NCBI GenBank assembly: GCA_003427395.1
Contig: BFEA01000063.1
Location: forward strand, 757,576-791,438
Reading direction: 5' to 3'
DNA: 33,863 bases
From: Chara braunii
Lineage: Eukaryota > Streptophyta > Charophyceae > Charales > Characeae
In this document: positions 29,581 to 33,863 of the stretch, piece by piece
How positions within the stretch are numbered: the first letter of the stretch is position 1
How the letters are laid out: each line of letters opens with the position of its first letter
The notes under the pieces: generated by a model
The model's database searches: none
The model's input: only the letters and a program-made list of their open reading frames with translations
What the model was told of the DNA's origin: nothing
Program-made: the position numbers and the translations under genes

Positions 29581-30700
29581 TGTGAGGAATGAGCCCTCAG
29601 ACGGGGCCTTGCCGACATGCATATGTTCTGGACATAGGCCCCAAGCAAGCCTTGAGCCCGCCCTAAGTGAAGGCGGGCCAGACCTGTGACCGCCCTAAGT
29701 GAAGGCTGGTCAGAATATCCACGTACAAACCTTTCTTTCAACATTTTTGTAAAGTGGGTATCCGACAATTGCAGCACACCAGTTGGTTGGTGTGCATCGC
29801 GGATCCCAGTCTCCTGCGTGAAGCAGTTGAGCCCAGGGCCTCAGTTGGTTGAGCCCTGGGCGCAGGCCAGGACAGGCCGACAGATCACACATTGGACACT
29901 GGCCAATCAGAAAGCAGCATTGTCGTAGTAAGGTCGAGCGTACCAATGGGAAACTGGGAAAAGTCTGCATCTGGACGGCAGCCCTGGGATAAGAGCCGCA
30001 ACTGTACTTCCTGGGCCACACTGGGGTGGACCTGGGCGCAGCTACCGGGACACAGGCACAGGCTCGAAGCAGGCCGCCCACATGCGAACACTGGCATATA
30101 GGCAGGCAGAGCGAGTGGGCAGGGATCTTTTGCCAATGCGGGCATTGCCGACACACTGCGCGAATGCGAGCTGCTGCGCTGCTGTGCTGCGCTAGGCGGA
30201 GGAGAGAGACAGGCATGCGCTAGGCGGTAGGGCGCTGTTTGTGGGCGCAAGGCACTGGCGGCCATAGCCGGGCTGCCTGTGTGCGCAGAGGAGGAAGGGC
30301 GGAGGTGGTTCTTCGGAGGTGAAGGGCGCTGTGTGGGTTATCAAGGGAGAGTGTGAGTGAAGAGAGAGACGTACCTGAGTGGAAGAGGAGGTCGGCATTG
30401 GTGTTGACGTCATCACTCGCTGGTCATCAAGTTGTCTGGTTGCTTCCATGCTGTAGTTGTAGATTAGGCTTTAGAGTAGATAGGGCGCCATGTGCCATTC
30501 AAGAGTGAGAGCTACATTGAGTTACGTTGTTGGTGTTGCGCGATTGGGCTTGGACATTGACTCGCGATACTGCTGTATCATTCTCAAATGGATGGTTACT
30601 CGGTTCCATTATGCTATCTGCTCTGGCTTTGACTACTTGGACTTCAGTGTGATTTTGCAATTTGGATTTTTGTGCTTCGTCCATACTCATGTTCCTTGCA
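29581..30700 (+). repeat. Right (3') LTR, 1120 bp
   Basis: Begins TGTGAGGAATGAGC and ends CATGTTCCTTGCA, the same length as the left LTR. The next bases TAAG repeat those just before the left LTR. An A-run follows at 30709-30723. Confidence 0.95.
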
Positions 30701-30704
30701 TAAG

Positions 30705-30906
30705 GGAAAAAAAAAAAAAAAAACAGGAAAAAGGGATGGATTTTTATGCATCGTGCTGTGTGACCCGCCGACCCGTATAATGGCATTCCTAGAGCAGGTC
30801 GAGACTATGTCCTTTCTGTTTTATGACATATATGGGTGTGATGTGTGACTGAGAAGTGTTGCATAATCACAGAGTGGCTCACATATAATTTGTGATTGTA
30901 CGGTCC
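30705..30906. other. Anonymous flank of the LTR element
   Basis: A-run then unremarkable sequence. No feature recognised. Confidence 0.5.
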
Positions 30907-30990
30907 AGTTGATGTAGCTCAGTGGTTAGAGCACCAGTTGGAAATGCGCATTGTGGTATGAGGTTGCGGGTTCAAAACTCAATTGCAACC
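30907..30990 (+). repeat. tRNA-derived SINE head or tRNA pseudogene
   Basis: TGTAGCTCAGTGGTTAGAGCA is a textbook D-arm with a perfect GCTC/GAGC stem and an RNA polymerase III box A. GGGTTCAAAACTC about 33 bases later is box-B-like. The T stem does not pair correctly, but GGTTGC and GCAACC around box B form a hairpin. The acceptor ends are poor. A SINE head fits better than a working tRNA. Confidence 0.55.
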
Positions 30991-31206
30991 TTGCGCATGG
31001 ACACCCGCAGGGCATTAGATTGACGCACAGCTGGACATACACTCCCTTGGGCTAACGCATGGTACTATTACAGACACTGCCTGCGCACCACCAAGGGTTG
31101 TTCATGGTGTTGTATGTTGGTTCTGGGTTTCACATGGGTGGCTTGGGGGTGTTGGTCTTGGGTGTTCTGTTGATCTCCCCTGTCTGGCATATCACTCGTT
31201 TGTGCC

Positions 31207-31288
31207 ATTTCCACCAGTCGTTCACATGGTAGAGTCATACAATTACATATTTCAAGGTCACGGGTTCGAGCCTAGTTCGGACCTTGGG
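31207..31288 (+). repeat. Second tRNA-like box-B-containing sequence
   Basis: GGGTTCGAGCC matches the box B consensus. TTCACATGGTAGAGT upstream is a weak box A. CAAGGTC and GACCTTG form a perfect 7 bp stem around box B, the same layout as at 30907-30990. Probably a decayed SINE head. Confidence 0.45.
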
Positions 31289-31330
31289 GAGGGTCCTTGT
31301 CCAGCTTACCCCGTTCTCTCTTCGATATAC

Positions 31331-31527
31331 ACACATGGTGCTGCATATACATCTCGATACATTGATTTACAGAGCACACACAGCCTTCGGGCATATACAT
31401 AGCTTGCGAACTATACATGGCCTATGGGCTACATACACAAGTGTCCACACATGGTGCTGTCTGGACATCTTCATACGTAGATACACGAAGCATACACAGC
31501 CTTCGGGTATACACGTACATTGCGAAC
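31331..31527. repeat. Two-copy diverged tandem repeat, ~116 bp period
   Basis: CACATGGTGCTG ... CACAGCCTTCGGGYATA ... TTGCGAACTA occurs at about 31331-31413 and again at 31447-31527. The spacing and all three anchor motifs are conserved. Not a coding repeat that I recognise. Confidence 0.75.
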
Positions 31528-31994
31528 TACACAAATATCAGACAAAGGGGGTCTAGTCACTGGGTGGGGTCTAGTATCTGCGGTAGGGACAGGTAAGGGC
31601 CACCGGAGTTCCTACTGATATTCGGGTAGAAATGTCTAGTGGCTATATATAAGGCTTAAGCCCTGGAGTAAGGGTAGGGATTTAAGTCGCTCAGGCCAGT
31701 CCGAGTTCCGCCCTTGGGTAAGCTAGGGGAAGGACCGTAAGACTGCTTGAATGGGTGCTACCCTGTCTGAAACCTAGGGCCCAGAGTCTCTTGGGGCCTG
31801 TAGTACATTGTCTGGGCCTGGCGTTCGGAGTTCCTGTTCGACAAGGCTCGTCCTATTCCGCTTCCACCAGGGGTGGGCAACCCATCAGCCGTGGTGACTA
31901 TCACTGCTGTTCGGTCCAAGTTACCTTCCCATTGGTAAGGTAATGGTCCTGAGTGCTGGTCACACTGAGGTAGGATAGTAGGATAGCGGGTGCG
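31528..31994. other. No gene recognised
   Basis: Ordinary composition, short frames only, no terminal repeats or RNA motifs found. Confidence 0.45.
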
Positions 31995-32105
31995 CTACCG
32001 TCTTCCCCCGAACATAACGCACCCTAAAAATGAATGTATACGAGTTATATTTCCGGCCAGATACAGCCAAAATGAGGTTGCGTTGTGTTCAGGGGAAGAT
32101 GGTAG
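31995..32105. mobile_element. MITE copy 4 (TCTTCCCCCGAA-ended family)
   Basis: Ends CTACCGTCTTCCCCCGAACA and GTTCAGGGGAAGATGGTAG, with inner arms AACGCA and TGCGTT. The 111 bp length and core (GAATGTATACGAG, CAGCCAAAATGAGG) match copy 2 at 2133-2244, almost 30 kb away. Confidence 0.88.
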
Positions 32106-32228
32106 GAGTATTGACGTGAGGATGGGATGGGAGGTTGTCTCATATTCCAGGACACCAACGGCCTACTGCTCCAGGTGATCACTGTGTACTCAGTGACTGG
32201 CCTCTACAACACCATAGACTTTTTTAGA

Positions 32229-32276
<48 letters not shown>

Positions 32277-32303
32277 CATAATCATAATAATAATAATAAT
32301 AAT
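32229..32303. repeat. (AAT)n microsatellite
   Basis: About 75 bp of AAT/AATC repeats. It directly abuts a right-end TIR motif of the AGGGCAYACTCACACTA family. Confidence 0.96.
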
Positions 32304-32336
32304 TTGCGATTGCACGTGCTAGTGTGAGTATGGCCT
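32303..32336 (-). repeat. Isolated right-end TIR motif
   Basis: GCACGTGCTAGTGTGAGTAT followed by GGCC is close to the right end of the element at 22847-23248. The (AAT)n run occupies the inner side, and no left end was found nearby. Confidence 0.55.
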
Positions 32337-32574
32337 AAAATGCACAAATGGACTGTTGGTTTTCCTAAGGATCACGTCCGCACATGTGCAAACACACGCA
32401 CGGACGAGACGCTGCAAGGGTTTCAAAAAAGAGAAAACCAAACGAACGGAAGACACTCTGCCTGGTACTTTCCTACATGTATCGGAGTGCAGTCATGAGG
32501 AATCTTATGGGGATGACTTCTAGAGCATAACAAAAAAGGGCAAGTGTGAATGTGCACTCACTCATGTCAGTGAA

Positions 32575-32708
32575 AGGGATCGAATCTCCAGCCCATCTAT
32601 ATTTACCACACCTTGTGGCTAGCACTTAGGTGATGTATGTGGATCTCCGGCCCATGTATATTTAAATATTTACCACATACTGTGGCAAGCAGTTGGGTGA
32701 TGTATCTG
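32575..32708 (-). repeat. Tandemly duplicated tRNA-like sequence
   Basis: Two ~65 bp units (about 32578-32638 and 32640-32708) share CTCCRGCCCATSTATATTTA, ACCACA and a GGTGATGTAT end. On the minus strand the first has TAGCCACAAGGTG (box-A-like) and GAGATTCGATCCC (box-B-like). Likely a decayed SINE head duplicated in place. Confidence 0.45.
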
Positions 32709-32845
32709 CTGCAATAATAACTATTGTTTAAACATTCTTTAATAACCACATCCACAAAGCAAGGTTTGCATCGTATTTAGCTCAATCAGGACTCAATGTT
32801 TGAGTTTTGATTTGTTTTCGTAATAATGATTTTAGAGTTCGACTT

Positions 32846-33350
32846 CTTTTTGCCCGGCCGGGCACCCCGAGCACCCCACCCGAGTAGGGACCACGCCCGG
32901 GGTAGCCCGTGCATGCAAAAAACCGACGAAGTTTTTTTTTTTTTTTTTTTTTTTTAACCTCCAGACCGTGTTGTGCGCTGGGAGTAGTGACCAAATCCGG
33001 TCTCGTTTTTTATTTTCATGCATGTTAATTTCTGTGGGTTGGGGGGGGGGGGGGGGGTGCAGGACGGGGCAAATTCGAATCCTGTATCAGCACGCACCGT
33101 AGATCTAATAATGCAGATTGATGGCCAGAATCCCCCAAAAAATTAAAAACCTATAAAACGGGGCCTACCGGACCCCCCAAAAAACGCTCCGACCGTCAAA
33201 GACAAAGTTGGCACGTTTGGAATAGGGCTGCGGGAAAAAAAAAAAAAATTGAGGTTTTTTCTGCCTTGGTGCAAGAGGCGCTCGGGTGCCTGCTCGGGGG
33301 GGTTGCCCGGCTAGGCGCCCCGGGTGCCATTCCGGGCATGGTGGGGTACT
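32846..33350. repeat. Diverged inverted pair of GC-rich plus poly(T) units
   Basis: The plus-strand unit at 32846-32963 (GCCCGGCCGGGCACCCCGAG ... GCATGCAAAAAACCGACGAA then poly(T)) resembles the minus-strand reading of 33350-33226 (CACCCGGGGCGCCTAGCCGG ... GCAGAAAAAACCTCAA then poly(T)). Between them lie a 17-base poly(G) (33041-33057) and anonymous sequence. The similarity is moderate. Confidence 0.4.
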
Positions 33351-33399
33351 CCGTGTGCCCGGTGTGGAAAGCTAGAATAAGACATAAAAATCTCTTATA

Positions 33400-33780
33400 C
33401 CTTAAAGCAAAAAGCGGTCCGCGCGTGACGCTCCCGCTGGGCCCAGCGAAATTCGGGCAGGGAGGTCCGCGCGGTGGCGCAGGAGACCCAGGAGGGCGCG
33501 ACGGTTGGGGAGGCCGGTAGCCGAGATGGGCGGCGTATTTGCGACGGGTGGCGATTCGGTTCACGGAGTAGGTCGTGGTGGGAAACCACCGGCCCAACGA
33601 ACAGGCCGCGACCGCTGTCGCCCGTCGGAGTGGGGCGGTAGCGTGGCGGGCCAGTCGGGTGGACCGTCGGGAGGCGTTCGGAGGTGCGGAAGGGCAGTCG
33701 GGTGGAGCGAGGGCGGAGAGGCACTCAGCGGCACTATGGGTCTGTCGGCCTATTTCAGGCACTGCGGGGATCAACAGTGG
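33400..33780. other. GC- and CpG-rich block
   Basis: Markedly more GC- and CpG-rich than the rest of the window. It gives an Ala/Pro/Arg-rich minus-strand open frame (33196-33774), whose openness can come from composition. It could be a CpG-rich promoter or 5' exon of a gene beyond the window, but no motif supports that. Confidence 0.3.
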
Positions 33781-33784
33781 CCGT

Positions 33785-33863
<79 letters not shown>
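33785..33863. repeat. (GT)n microsatellite at the window end
   Basis: About 79 bp of GT repeats with one GC interruption, running off the window edge. Confidence 0.97.

Larger units (their letters stand above)
23369..30700 (+). mobile_element. Ty3/gypsy-type LTR retrotransposon, internally deleted
   Basis: A complete LTR structure of 7332 bp: 1120 bp LTRs beginning TGTGAGG and ending TTGCA, PBS, PPT, and a 4 bp flanking duplication TAAG (23365-23368 and 30701-30704). Domain order is gag, protease, RT, RNase H, integrase, and chromodomain-like tail, which places it in Ty3/gypsy (RT and RNase H before integrase) and most like the chromoviruses. All coding parts carry stops and frameshifts, and the RT palm and integrase core are missing. 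The element cannot encode its own replication. Confidence 0.93.

Noticed and set aside
33196-33774. 192-codon Ala/Pro/Arg-rich minus-strand frame as a gene
   Set aside because: The frame is explained by high GC content, has no recognised motif, and runs into a poly(T)-ended repeat unit at its 3' side.
1-33863. CRISPR array, bacterial operons, phage or defence system
   Set aside because: No regularly spaced identical repeats with unique spacers, no ribosome-binding-site-led gene series, and all recognisable proteins are eukaryotic retroelement types.

Overview
The window looks like intergenic, repeat-dominated nuclear DNA of a eukaryote, most likely a plant-lineage genome. It has no operon-like gene packing, no credible intact gene, long microsatellites, many poly(T)/poly(A) tracts, an L1-type LINE, an LTR retrotransposon with an initiator-Met-tRNA type primer site, and several small inverted-repeat transposon families. 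My best guess for the host is a streptophyte such as a charophyte alga, but no marker gene in the window proves it.

Layout. Bases 1-4800 hold microsatellites, two tandem repeats, three copies of a ~110 bp MITE family, several copies of a short poly(A)-ended retroposon tail and one 377 bp foldback element. A perfect 38 bp Tn5-transposase mosaic-end palindrome at 1274-1311 is a sequencing-library adapter, so the flanks there may not be contiguous in the genome. Bases 4800-13400 are lower in recognisable repeats. They hold two related minus-strand open frames of unknown family (6305-6976 and 9657-10154), a G-box cluster and an AT-rich foldback element.

Bases 13585-22260 are the most informative part: one minus-strand LINE ORF2 remnant (endonuclease end, linker, reverse transcriptase) broken by three nested insertions. 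Two are related TIR elements with 8 bp target duplications, A at 13621-15842 and B at 16765-18242. They share terminal regions but carry unrelated interiors, and A carries a 458 bp near-perfect hairpin. The third (C, 18667-21668) is a 3.0 kb poly(A)-ended insertion with a 10 bp target duplication. Removing B plus one copy of its duplication restores the LINE reading frame exactly.

Bases 23369-30700 are a Ty3/gypsy-type LTR retrotransposon, plus strand. It has 1120 bp LTRs, a PBS, a PPT, a 4 bp target duplication, and decayed gag, protease, RT, RNase H and integrase ends with a chromodomain-like C-terminus. The catalytic parts of RT and integrase are deleted, so it cannot move on its own. Bases 30705-33863 hold tRNA-like SINE heads, a fourth MITE copy, tandem duplications, a GC-rich block and terminal (GT)n.

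No host gene cooperation can be described. The only functional logic visible is transposon biology: autonomous elements whose proteins have decayed, beside several small families that must have been moved by enzymes encoded elsewhere.
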